Below the pieces are notes generated by a model. That model searched no databases. It was given only the letters and a program-made list of their open reading frames with translations, and was not told the origin of the DNA. From contig RGOY01000020.1 in assembly GCA_010028225.1 (NCBI GenBank), positions 1-12,849 on the forward strand: 12,849 nucleotides of DNA. Reading direction: 5' to 3'. Positions within the stretch are counted from its first letter, which is position 1. Every line of letters starts with the position of its first letter. Positions 1-6,423 of the stretch are shown here, piece after piece. A program made the position numbers and the translations under genes. This DNA is from Actinomycetota bacterium. GTDB taxonomy: Bacteria; Actinomycetota; Actinomycetes; Nanopelagicales; Nanopelagicaceae.

Positions 1-665
1 CGTAGCGATACCTCAAAGTATCCACTCTCACCATTTACGTTTATATATAGATCATCAAAAGAGGTGCCCCCCTTTTTCAAAGCTCTGCGCATCACTCGTC
101 GAACGGCTTTTAATAACTCTTTTAGTTCGACCTCACTTAATGAACTTGACTTTCTCTCTGGGTGGATTTTTGCGTACCAGAGCGCTTCATCTGCGTAGAT
201 ATTTCCAATCCCACTTAATATCTCCTGATTGAGAAGTGCTTTCTTAATCTCGATTTTTCGCTTTCGCAGCTCGGCAATCACAGCTTTCTCATCAAAGTCA
301 TCGGAAAAAACATCAGGTGCAATATGGGCGCAACATTCGGGAAGAAGTCCGTGCGCACCTGAAACTATTTTTTCTACCGAGAGCCAACCAAATGTGCGCT
401 GATCAATAAAACGAAACTCGCGCGTTTTATCGCCCACGTCGATGCGCGCACGTAAGTGGCGCTGGCGTTCGCTTTTTCGGGGGGCAGCAAGTATTTGACC
501 ACTCATACCAAGATGCCCCACAAGAGATATTTCGCGATCCAATACAAACCAGAGAAATTTTCCCCTTCTATCTACGCGCAGGATTCGAGCGCCGCGAATT
601 TCCTTAAGAGAGATATCGCATCCGGCGCGCACCGCTCGAGGATGAAAGATTTCAATTTCTTTTAT
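1..665 (-). other. mutM: MutM/Fpg moiety of the fused ORF, lacking catalytic N-terminus, C-terminus off window
   Basis: This part of the fused frame matches formamidopyrimidine-DNA glycosylase, which removes 8-oxoguanine. Seen in fused-ORF numbering: HPRAVR 227-232, the lysine of RRGKFLW (K255), HLGMSGQ 270-276 with the void-filling Met, DQRTFG 307-312 with void-filling Arg and Phe, the H2TH region with GIGNIYADEA at 371-380, IHPER 386-390, and the GGTSFDDL...GYF stretch just before the C-terminal zinc finger, which would lie beyond position 1. Missing are about 20-25 N-terminal residues, including the family's MPELPEVE start, which supplies the catalytic N-terminal proline and the adjacent glutamate. 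No other frame between 660 and 790 encodes that start. The rest looks well conserved, so the loss is recent, compensated, or an assembly artefact. As written, glycosylase activity should be absent, while DNA binding may remain. Confidence 0.75.
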
Positions 666-1322
666 CTTCTCCTCATATGCAAGTCGGGCAGCTACCTGCT
701 CTGCTTCGCGCTTACTTTTTCCATGGCCTTCTTGGTATGCGACACCGTTTACGATTGCAATTGCAATGAAATCCTTATCGTGATCAGGGCCTGATTCACT
801 TACTCGATACTCTGGTGACGGCCAACCACTTGCAGCAACAATCTCTTGCAGAGCGGTCTTGCCGTCAAGCCCGGCTCCTCGAGAAGCAGCCTCTTCGATC
901 GCGCTAGACATCAAGCGGAGCAAAACTTCCTTTGTTTTGGTAAATCCGTGATCAAGATAAATTGCGCCGACTAGCGCTTCGAATGCATCAGCAAGAATTG
1001 AGTTCTTATCTCTTCCGCCTGTTACCTCTTCGCCTTTACCGATACGTAGCGCAGTTCCAAGGCCAAGTTCGCGACCAATAATTGCAAGTGCTCTCATATT
1101 CACCACACCAGAGCGAAGAGGCGAAAGTCTTGATTCATCAAGATCTGGAAATCTCTCATAAAGAGCTTCGGTTACAACAAGGCCGAGGACGCTATCGCCA
1201 AGAAATTCGAGTCTTTCGTTTGTGGGAAGCCCGCCAAACTCATATGCGTAGGAGCGATGAGTAAGTGCAAGTTCAAGTAGTTCAGGACTTACCGAAATTC
1301 CTAACTTTTCGGTTAGCACCAC
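1..1322 (-). CDS. rnc: RNase III fused in frame to N-terminally truncated MutM (partial at left edge)
   Basis: One frame stays open for 440 codons from GTG 1322 to the left edge. Residues 1-219 are a complete RNase III, which cleaves double-stranded RNA in rRNA precursors: signature NERLEFLGD at 35-43, second acidic catalytic site DAFE at 112-115, and a full dsRNA-binding domain at about 152-219 (GPDHDKDF at 178-185, SKREAEQ at 203-209). Instead of stopping, the frame runs on into Fpg/MutM sequence from about residue 220 (IEIFHPRAVR at 223-232). The start is GTG 1322, with GTG 1319 as alternative, 8 bp after the rpmF stop; both give the usual actinobacterial N-terminus before LTHRSYAYE. Rnc before mutM is the normal actinobacterial order; the lack of any stop or separate mutM start is not. 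RNase III is very secure. The fusion is read directly from the sequence but could reflect an assembly deletion. Confidence 0.9.
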   Translation of the reverse strand, partial: MVLTEKLGISVSPELLELALTHRSYAYEFGGLPTNERLEFLGDSVLGLVVTEALYERFPDLDESRLSPLRSGVVNMRALAIIGRELGLGTALRIGKGEEVTGGRDKNSILADAFEALVGAIYLDHGFTKTKEVLLRLMSSAIEEAASRGAGLDGKTALQEIVAASGWPSPEYRVSESGPDHDKDFIAIAIVNGVAYQEGHGKSKREAEQVAARLAYEEKIKEIEIFHPRAVRAGCDISLKEIRGARILRVDRRGKFLWFVLDREISLVGHLGMSGQILAAPRKSERQRHLRARIDVGDKTREFRFIDQRTFGWLSVEKIVSGAHGLLPECCAHIAPDVFSDDFDEKAVIAELRKRKIEIKKALLNQEILSGIGNIYADEALWYAKIHPERKSSSLSEVELKELLKAVRRVMRRALKKGGTSFDDLYINVNGESGYFEVSL

Positions 1323-1330
1323 CGACAGGG

Positions 1331-1504
1331 TTAAACCTCTAGAACTTGGCGCTTGTTATATGTGCCGCAAGTTGGGCAAGCCGTGTGTTGCAACTTTGGC
1401 TGTTGGCACTGGGAGCAATTAGATGTTGCGGCAGGGGTCGCCTTCCACTGTGAACGGCGGGCCCGAGTCCGGGAACGTGAGAGTTTTCGCTTGGGTACTG
1501 GCAC
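1331..1504 (-). CDS. rpmF: 50S ribosomal protein L32
   Basis: A 57-residue basic protein beginning MPVPKRKLSRSRTRARRSQW, which is the L32 N-terminal signature, followed by a zinc-ribbon pattern of two CxxC pairs (CSQC and CPTC). L32 is a structural protein of the large ribosomal subunit. The chosen start is GTG 1504, because it leaves the usual short Met-x-Val-Pro-Lys-Arg-Lys N-terminus. A TTG seven codons upstream at 1525 would add an atypical GGILPP extension. A weak GGTGGA lies 12 nt before the GTG. The gene sits between DUF177 and rnc, 8 bp before the latter. The DUF177-rpmF pairing is widely conserved and links the two to 50S assembly. Confidence 0.95.
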   Translation of the reverse strand: MPVPKRKLSRSRTRARRSQWKATPAATSNCSQCQQPKLQHTACPTCGTYNKRQVLEV

Positions 1505-1568
1505 GGGCGGGAGTATTCCACCCAATCAGGGGAATGTAAAAACGGCAGGATTCGCGCCTCAGGCAGCG

Positions 1569-2129
1569 CTAACGCCCATCCCTTGGCTCCCCTTCTTTCA
1601 ATTTCTCGGCAAGGGCGGAGAGCGCTGACCAGCGTTGATCTGGTTGATCGTGAGCATGCCCTTGCTCTACATCGCGAAGTGCAACGCCACAGTGCGAACA
1701 GAGACCAGGGCAATCTGGCGCACAGAGCGGATTGACTGGAAGTGCCAGAAGAATGGCGTCTCGTATCGGTGTCGCAAGATCTACATGATCATCTTCTACG
1801 CGAAGAATCTCATCCGTTTCGATTTCATCCTTCGAGAGGGCGCTTGCCTTACTTGGATATTCGAAGAGCTCATCAAAATCTTGATTCACATCAATAGAAA
1901 CTGGTTCGAGACAACGGGCACATTCACCCTTCGCCATTCCTCGAAGATTTGCTCTGATCAAAACTCCTTCATCGACAGAGGTGGCTGAGATTTCAACAAG
2001 GATCCGCTCGCCTCTATCGATTGAAATCAGGTCAAGACCCAGCGGTGACTCGAGCAGCAAATCGAGTCTGTACTCTCGATACTCCCCAGCCCGACGCGGA
2101 AGTTCATGTATATCAAGCAGGAAACTCAT
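1569..2129 (-). CDS. DUF177 (YceD-family) protein
   Basis: A 186-residue protein of the DUF177/YceD family, which in bacteria and plastids is linked to 23S rRNA accumulation. Its exact biochemical role is not settled. It has the family pattern: an N-terminal segment with MSFLLDIHELPRRAGEYREY, a central CxRCLEP motif (C70, C73), an acidic middle, and a C-terminal cysteine cluster (C136, C140, C144, C147) that could bind metal. The ATG start is 6 bp after the stop of the upstream SepIVA-like gene, without a clear Shine-Dalgarno sequence, which suggests translational coupling. It lies directly upstream of rpmF, its usual partner. The length and motif order are normal for actinobacterial members. 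Confidence 0.92.
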   Translation of the reverse strand: MSFLLDIHELPRRAGEYREYRLDLLLESPLGLDLISIDRGERILVEISATSVDEGVLIRANLRGMAKGECARCLEPVSIDVNQDFDELFEYPSKASALSKDEIETDEILRVEDDHVDLATPIRDAILLALPVNPLCAPDCPGLCSHCGVALRDVEQGHAHDQPDQRWSALSALAEKLKEGEPRDGR

Positions 2130-2135
2130 AGTTAA

Positions 2136-2612
2136 TCAATCGGCAAGCTCGGAGAGAACATCCTTATCGGTTGAACCAGCAAGTCTCTCCCGGCCACGAT
2201 TAATCGCTTCCAAAGTCTTATTGAGGATTACTTCAAGCGTCGCAAGTCGTGAATCTATGTAGTGATCGACTTCTGCACGTTCGTTCTCTGCCTGCGCCCT
2301 GGTCTCATCGAGGATCCTTGTCGATTCTTCTCGCGCGCTTGCCACGATCGCCGTCTGCTCGACCATTCTCGCAACTTCTTCACGAGCGTGAGCAATCAAT
2401 CGCTCGGCAGAAGTTCGACCTTCCTCAACAATTCGATCTCTTGCTGCAATTAATTCTTGAGCAGCGTAGAGGTCATTTGGCAGCGCAGCTTTGATCTCGT
2501 TAAGTAACTCAGTCAACTCACCCCGATGGACGACGCAGGAACCCGAGAGTGGGACAGATCGAGCTTCTTGGACCATGGTGAGAGCACTCTCTAACTTCTC
2601 CAAAGAATCCAT
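2136..2612 (-). CDS. SepIVA-like (DivIVA-domain) septation protein, short form
   Basis: A 158-residue, highly charged protein that is coiled coil for most of its length. The N-terminal segment (EEARSVP-like region, then CVVHRGEL at 26-33) and the C-terminal segment (DHYIDSRLATLE..., NRGRERL) resemble mycobacterial Rv2927c/SepIVA, a DivIVA-domain protein needed for septation. The gene also occupies the same place, next to DUF177, rpmF and rnc. It is shorter than the mycobacterial protein (about 245 residues from memory), and the missing part is the central alanine/glutamate-rich coiled coil. The ATG has a good Shine-Dalgarno sequence (GAGGAAAG at 2617-2624). Family and position are fairly secure; the septation role here is inferred. 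Confidence 0.82.
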   Translation of the reverse strand: MDSLEKLESALTMVQEARSVPLSGSCVVHRGELTELLNEIKAALPNDLYAAQELIAARDRIVEEGRTSAERLIAHAREEVARMVEQTAIVASAREESTRILDETRAQAENERAEVDHYIDSRLATLEVILNKTLEAINRGRERLAGSTDKDVLSELAD

Positions 2613-2616
2613 CGCT

Positions 2617-2624
2617 CTTTCCTC
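2617..2624 (-). promoter_or_regulatory. Shine-Dalgarno of the SepIVA-like gene
   Basis: GAGGAAAG lies 4-7 nt before the ATG at 2612, depending on which bases pair. It is one of the few strong ribosome binding sites in the left operon and supports that start. Confidence 0.6.
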
Positions 2625-2653
2625 TCCTAGCGCTAATTTAATTCGATACTGAA

Positions 2654-2685
2654 ATGAAACTTATGAGGATGATTAAACTTGTGAG
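2654..2685. repeat. Imperfect 14-bp tandem direct repeat, period 18, between coaD and the SepIVA-like gene
   Basis: ATGAAACTTATGAG (2654-2667) recurs as ATTAAACTTGTGAG (2672-2685) with two mismatches. The two copies fill most of the 75-bp spacer after the coaD stop. The spacing of nearly two helical turns would suit a regulator or an internal promoter region, but no function can be assigned. Confidence 0.4.
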
Positions 2686-2687
2686 GT

Positions 2688-3179
2688 TCATTTTCCTAGT
2701 GCTCCGTAACGGCTTTTCAATGCACCCAGGACATTGCTTGGCACCCATGAACTTACATCGCCCCCATACTTTGCAATCTCTTTGACCAAGGATGATGAGA
2801 GGAATGAATAGTCGGGCTTAGTCGCCATAAAAAAAGTCTCTACTCCCTTTAATTTGAGATTCATCTGACTCATCTGTAATTCGTAATCAAAATCGCTCAC
2901 AGCCCGAAGCCCTTTGATGATGACCGATATCTCGCGCTCTTTGCAATAATCAACAAGAAGCCCACTCCAAGAATCAACTCTGACATTTCCAAGCGGAGCA
3001 ACTGACTCCTCAATCATTGCGATTCGCTCCTCTATGGAGAAGAGCCCACTCTTTGATGAGTTGATCAAGACGGCGATAACAACCTCATCGAAGATTCCGC
3101 TCGCGCGTTCGATGACATCAAGATGACCGAGGGTTATCGGGTCGAATGATCCGGGGGCTACGGCTCTGCGAATGGCCAC
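2688..3179 (-). CDS. coaD: Phosphopantetheine adenylyltransferase
   Basis: A 163-residue cytosolic enzyme that transfers AMP from ATP to 4'-phosphopantetheine, the penultimate step of CoA synthesis. Seen: the N-terminal PGSFDP nucleotide-binding segment (9-14) with TLGH at 16-19 (the T/HxGH motif), KGLR at 89-92, and the YSFLSSSLVKE signature at 124-134 followed by YGGDVS. The length is typical. The start is GTG 3179, as no ATG fits. It has no Shine-Dalgarno sequence, but a TAAACT hexamer stands exactly 6 nt upstream, as in leaderless actinobacterial genes. The gene follows rsmD after 55 bp, the usual rsmD-coaD order. Confidence 0.96.
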   Translation of the reverse strand: MAIRRAVAPGSFDPITLGHLDVIERASGIFDEVVIAVLINSSKSGLFSIEERIAMIEESVAPLGNVRVDSWSGLLVDYCKEREISVIIKGLRAVSDFDYELQMSQMNLKLKGVETFFMATKPDYSFLSSSLVKEIAKYGGDVSSWVPSNVLGALKSRYGALGK

Positions 3180-3185
3180 CGAGGG

Positions 3186-3191
3186 AGTTTA
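3186..3191 (-). promoter_or_regulatory. Putative leaderless -10 element of coaD
   Basis: TAAACT on the minus strand, six bases before the GTG start, fits the TANNNT hexamer followed by transcription from the start codon. There is no Shine-Dalgarno sequence. It implies that coaD can be transcribed independently of recG-rsmD. Confidence 0.45.
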
Positions 3192-3234
3192 GCCCCGAAA
3201 TTCTCATTCTGAGAGGTGAGTTTCTCTCCTGCGC

Positions 3235-3804
3235 CTAGTTGAGTTCCCCGTAATGCATGCTCGCATGTCCGTATCTACGCACTTTGACCTCGCGCATAGC
3301 CGGTGGCCATGTGAAACCACTCTTACTCTCACGCTCGATAACAACCAGCGATTTCTCATGCAACAAATTCTTCTTGATGATGGTCTCAAGAATTTCTGTG
3401 ATGGACGAATTTGAATGTTCGTATGGTGGATCAAGGAAAATAACATCAAATGGCTTAAGTGCATGGATTCCCGATAGATATCGCTCGACGGTGAGTGCAT
3501 GCACTTCACTCTCATTGGTGTCTGTGCTCTTTCTGACCATCTCGAGATTGCTTCGTGCAACCTCAGCATTGTCTCGGTCACCTTCGACTGCAACCACTCG
3601 TACCGCGCCCCTACTTAGCGCTTCTGCTGCTACAGCACCTGAACCCGCAAAGAGATCGAGAAATGAAATTCCATCAACATCGCCAAATTCCGATTCCAAG
3701 GAAGAAAAAATCGCTTCTCGGGCACGATCCGAGGTTGGGCGTGCGCTATCACCAAGTGGTGAGAGAAGGGTTCTCCCCTTCGCCGAGCCAGCAATAATTC
3801 TCAC
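3235..3804 (-). CDS. rsmD: 16S rRNA (guanine-966-N2)-methyltransferase
   Basis: A 189-residue SAM-dependent methyltransferase that acts on the small-subunit rRNA. Seen: MRIIAGSAKGR at the N-terminus and RPTSDRAREAIFSSL at 22-36, both hallmarks of RsmD; the SAM-binding FLDLFAGSGA motif at 48-57; and the catalytic DPPY at 125-128. The length is typical. The GTG start is 8 bp after the recG stop, with an AGGA that overlaps the recG terminal codons, so the two are probably translated in turn from one mRNA. RecG-rsmD-coaD is a standard actinobacterial block. Confidence 0.95.
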   Translation of the reverse strand: MRIIAGSAKGRTLLSPLGDSARPTSDRAREAIFSSLESEFGDVDGISFLDLFAGSGAVAAEALSRGAVRVVAVEGDRDNAEVARSNLEMVRKSTDTNESEVHALTVERYLSGIHALKPFDVIFLDPPYEHSNSSITEILETIIKKNLLHEKSLVVIERESKSGFTWPPAMREVKVRRYGHASMHYGELN

Positions 3805-3812
3805 TGCTCATC

Positions 3813-6077
3813 TCATCCTTTCTCGACGAAAGCAGCTTCACTCTCAGCTTCCATCGCTCGAACGACCTCAGCCAAGTATGGCGAAAGTGTCAGCTCAGGA
3901 TCACTTTCAAGAATTTCATGGGCGACCTCTCGTGCTTTCATGATCACTTCTTCGTCCTCCAGAACTCTCAGTAAGCGAAGATGAGATCGCGTGCCAGATT
4001 GAGATGCGCCAAGGACATCTCCTTCTCGTCGCTGCTCAAGATCTAATCGCGCCAATTCAAATCCATCGAGAGTGCTCGCAACTGCACTGAGTCTCTGGAT
4101 TGCTGGCGAATTCTCTTCAGCGCGGGTGACTAAGAGGCAGAGGCCCGGATGCGCTCCGCGCCCGATGCGACCACGCAACTGATGAAGCTGTGAAACACCG
4201 AAGCGATCTGCATCCAAAATGACCATCACCGTCGCATTGGGAACATCAACCCCCACCTCAATCACTGTCGTACTTACCAGGAGATCAATTTCGCCATTTT
4301 GAAAATCTTGCATCGTCTTTGTCTTTGCATCCGCCGACATCCTGCCGTGAAGCGGCGCGATCCTGATTGACTTTAACGGTCCATCCTTCAAAAGGTGATA
4401 AAACTCCTCGACTGATGCCATCTGTCGATCGATCTCCGCTTCACCTTCTTCCTCGACCAATTTCGCAGCCCGTTCGGCAACATCAGAAGTAAGGCCAAAA
4501 GTCACATCGTGAAGAGAATCTTTTTGATCGATTCGCGGCGCAACGACATACCCTTGTCTACCCTTCGATACCTCTTCGAGAATTCTCTGCCATGCACGTT
4601 CCAGAAAATGTGGTTTTGCTAGAACGGGAATGAGGTGAGTCGAAATTGCAGACCTTCCTTCTGGTAATTGATCAAGTACGGAGATGTCGAGATCGCCAAA
4701 TACAGTCATGGCAACGGTTCGTGGAATCGGAGTCGCTGTCATGACGAGAACGTGAGGAGTGACATCACTTCGAGACCGCAGCGCGTCTCGCTGTTCTACG
4801 CCAAAGCGATGCTGTTCATCGATGACGACCATGGCAAGATCTCTAAATCCGACTTGTTCAGCGATGAGTGCATGGGTGCCGATAACAAGGTCAATCTCAC
4901 CTCGACTCAGACGTTCGCGAATCTGCGCCTTCTCTGCTGTCGGAAGTGAACCTGTAAGTAATGCAACCGAGATTGCTCCCTCGTGAGAATCAAGTCGCCC
5001 TGCCTCGGCCAAGGAACCTAAAGTGCGAAGAAGACTTTGGTAATGCTGCTGTGCAAGGACCTCTGTAGGGGCGAGTAGAGCAGCCTGTCCGCCACTATCG
5101 ACAATTGCAAGCATCGCGCGGAGAGCGACAACAGTCTTGCCCGAACCAACTTCACCTTGCAGAAGTCGATACATGGGTGTCTCACTGCCTAAGTCGGATG
5201 CAATTTCTGCAGAGACTTTCCGTTGTCCCGCCGTCAATTTGTACGGGAGAGCTTGATCAAATCTCGACAATATTCCATCGTCGCCAAAAGAACATCGTTT
5301 TGCACGCAATCGCCTGACGGAATTTCTGCGTCTCATCAAGATGAGTTGGAGGACAAGCGCTTCATCAAAAGTTAACCGTTCCTTTGCAGAGGCTGCCTCA
5401 TCGATGGTCTTAGGTCGATGAACCGAGACCAAAGCTCTCATTCGTGTGGGAAAACGGAGTCTTTCTCGAAACTGATCACTGAGCAGATCATCCTTCTGGT
5501 TTAACTCATGAACGCTTTTCTCAGCCATGACAGCTTCAAGTGAATCAAGGATCACCGCCATTGCCTGTTCGATCTTCCACGACGGTAGTTTCGACGTAGC
5601 GGGATAGATGGGAATCAACTTACCTGCGAAGTCATCAATTGCGCCGTCGACGTCATCGCCATCGGGAATCAATTGATATTCCGGGTGCGTCAGCTGACGC
5701 TTGCCATTGAAGAGCGTTATCTTCCCTGCAAAAAGTCCTTGCTTACCTGGACGAAGTTCTTTCTCGCGCCAGACTTGATTGAAGAAGGTGAGCGCGAGTT
5801 TGGCATTGCCATCGGTGACAATTACTTCAAGTAGTCCACCCTTGCGACCTGCAATCCTTCGACTCTTGGCAGAGAGCACTTGAGCAAGAATCGTTGCCTC
5901 GCTTCCATCAGGGATTTCATCAATGGCAGTGAGCTCACCTCGTCGCACGTACCGACGCGGAAAGTGTTGGAGCAAATCGGCCGCTGTTTCATAGCCAAAG
6001 GCTGTGTCGAATGCGCGAGCGCTCTTTGGGCCTATTAATCGGTCCAGACGCGTATTAAGAAGTGCTCTCTGCTGCAT
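3813..6077 (-). CDS. recG: ATP-dependent DNA helicase RecG
   Basis: A 754-residue superfamily 2 helicase that remodels stalled forks and Holliday junctions. Residues 1 to about 200 form the N-terminal wedge/OB region. The helicase core follows: Walker A GEVGSGKT at 308-315, DEQH box at 420-423, TATPIPRT at 447-454, and motif VI QLRGRIGRG at 633-641. The C-terminal region contains the FELARLDLEQRREGDVLG segment at 673-690, typical of RecG. The length is slightly above the E. coli protein and normal for actinobacteria. The start is ATG 6077, with no Shine-Dalgarno sequence; a TAGAGT hexamer 9 nt upstream suggests a very short leader. It heads the leftward operon and is divergent from rpmB. Confidence 0.97.
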   Translation of the reverse strand: MQQRALLNTRLDRLIGPKSARAFDTAFGYETAADLLQHFPRRYVRRGELTAIDEIPDGSEATILAQVLSAKSRRIAGRKGGLLEVIVTDGNAKLALTFFNQVWREKELRPGKQGLFAGKITLFNGKRQLTHPEYQLIPDGDDVDGAIDDFAGKLIPIYPATSKLPSWKIEQAMAVILDSLEAVMAEKSVHELNQKDDLLSDQFRERLRFPTRMRALVSVHRPKTIDEAASAKERLTFDEALVLQLILMRRRNSVRRLRAKRCSFGDDGILSRFDQALPYKLTAGQRKVSAEIASDLGSETPMYRLLQGEVGSGKTVVALRAMLAIVDSGGQAALLAPTEVLAQQHYQSLLRTLGSLAEAGRLDSHEGAISVALLTGSLPTAEKAQIRERLSRGEIDLVIGTHALIAEQVGFRDLAMVVIDEQHRFGVEQRDALRSRSDVTPHVLVMTATPIPRTVAMTVFGDLDISVLDQLPEGRSAISTHLIPVLAKPHFLERAWQRILEEVSKGRQGYVVAPRIDQKDSLHDVTFGLTSDVAERAAKLVEEEGEAEIDRQMASVEEFYHLLKDGPLKSIRIAPLHGRMSADAKTKTMQDFQNGEIDLLVSTTVIEVGVDVPNATVMVILDADRFGVSQLHQLRGRIGRGAHPGLCLLVTRAEENSPAIQRLSAVASTLDGFELARLDLEQRREGDVLGASQSGTRSHLRLLRVLEDEEVIMKAREVAHEILESDPELTLSPYLAEVVRAMEAESEAAFVEKG

Positions 6078-6086
6078 ATCACGCTC

Positions 6087-6092
6087 ACTCTA
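6087..6092 (-). promoter_or_regulatory. Putative -10 element of recG operon
   Basis: TAGAGT on the minus strand, 9 nt before the recG ATG, would give a 5' leader of only a few bases. No convincing -35 was recognised. Confidence 0.3.
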
Positions 6093-6156
6093 GGGGCATC
6101 TCGCTTCGATTTCCCCGAACCGCCCCCTAACGACTACCCTCTCCCCCTTAGACCTG

Positions 6157-6176
6157 TTCCAAGACAAATGTTGGAA
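6157..6176. promoter_or_regulatory. Inverted repeat in rpmB leader/promoter region
   Basis: TTCCAA (6157-6162) and TTGGAA (6171-6176) form a perfect 6-bp inverted repeat around 8 nt, ending 10 nt before the rpmB Shine-Dalgarno. It could be an operator or a leader hairpin. The function is unknown. Confidence 0.35.
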
Positions 6177-6186
6177 TCACATCTTC

Positions 6187-6192
6187 AAGGAG
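6187..6192 (+). promoter_or_regulatory. Shine-Dalgarno of rpmB
   Basis: AAGGAG five bases before GTG 6198. It decides the start over an ATG 30 bp upstream at 6168, which would add ten non-L28 residues. Confidence 0.75.
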
Positions 6193-6197
6193 TAATC

Positions 6198-6383
6198 GTG
6201 GCGTCAGTATGCGATATCTGTGGCAAGGGCCCCAGCTTTGGAAACAACGTATCTCACTCCAAGCGTCGTACCCGCCGTCGATGGAATCCAAATATCCAGA
6301 GCATCCGTACCTTGGTTCGTGGTTACACAAAGCGACAAAACGTCTGTACCTCATGCCTTAAGGCTGGCAAGGTCTCTCGCTAA
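6198..6383 (+). CDS. rpmB: 50S ribosomal protein L28
   Basis: A 61-residue basic protein of the large ribosomal subunit. It begins MASVCDICGKGPSFGNNVSHS, followed by KRRTRRRWNPNIQ and a C-terminal CTSCLKAGKV, so the zinc-binding cysteine pairs (CxxC near residue 5 and CxxC near residue 52) are kept. GTG 6198 is chosen because it has a strong AAGGAG at the right spacing and gives the standard L28 N-terminus. It is divergent from recG, as in other actinobacteria, and convergent with the CoA-binding/cupin gene. In many actinobacteria a DAK-domain gene lies between rpmB and recG; none is present here. Confidence 0.96.
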   Translation: MASVCDICGKGPSFGNNVSHSKRRTRRRWNPNIQSIRTLVRGYTKRQNVCTSCLKAGKVSR

Positions 6384-6400
6384 CGAGCATCACTTCCACG

Positions 6401-6423
6401 CAGGTGAAAACCAGTTTTACCTG
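6401..6423. terminator. Possible bidirectional hairpin between rpmB and the cupin gene
   Basis: A 10-bp stem with one bulged G (CAGGTGAAAAC / GTTTTACCTG) and a 2-nt apical spacer lies between two convergent genes and covers the stop codon of the minus-strand gene. No T tract follows on either strand, so intrinsic termination is uncertain. Confidence 0.4.

Noticed and set aside
456..794. Plus-strand open frame of 112 codons
   Set aside because: It is a shadow of the conserved rnc-mutM frame on the other strand, with no recognisable domain.
1505..1525. TTG start seven codons upstream for rpmF
   Set aside because: It would add GGILPP-type residues not found in L32. GTG 1504 gives the conserved N-terminus.
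1635..2262. Plus-strand open frames opposite DUF177 and the SepIVA-like gene
   Set aside because: They are overlapping antisense shadows without motifs; both real genes on the minus strand are clear.
3257..3943. Plus-strand open frame of 228 codons opposite rsmD
   Set aside because: It is antisense to rsmD and the end of recG. Its serine/arginine-rich composition is typical of a reversed coding frame.
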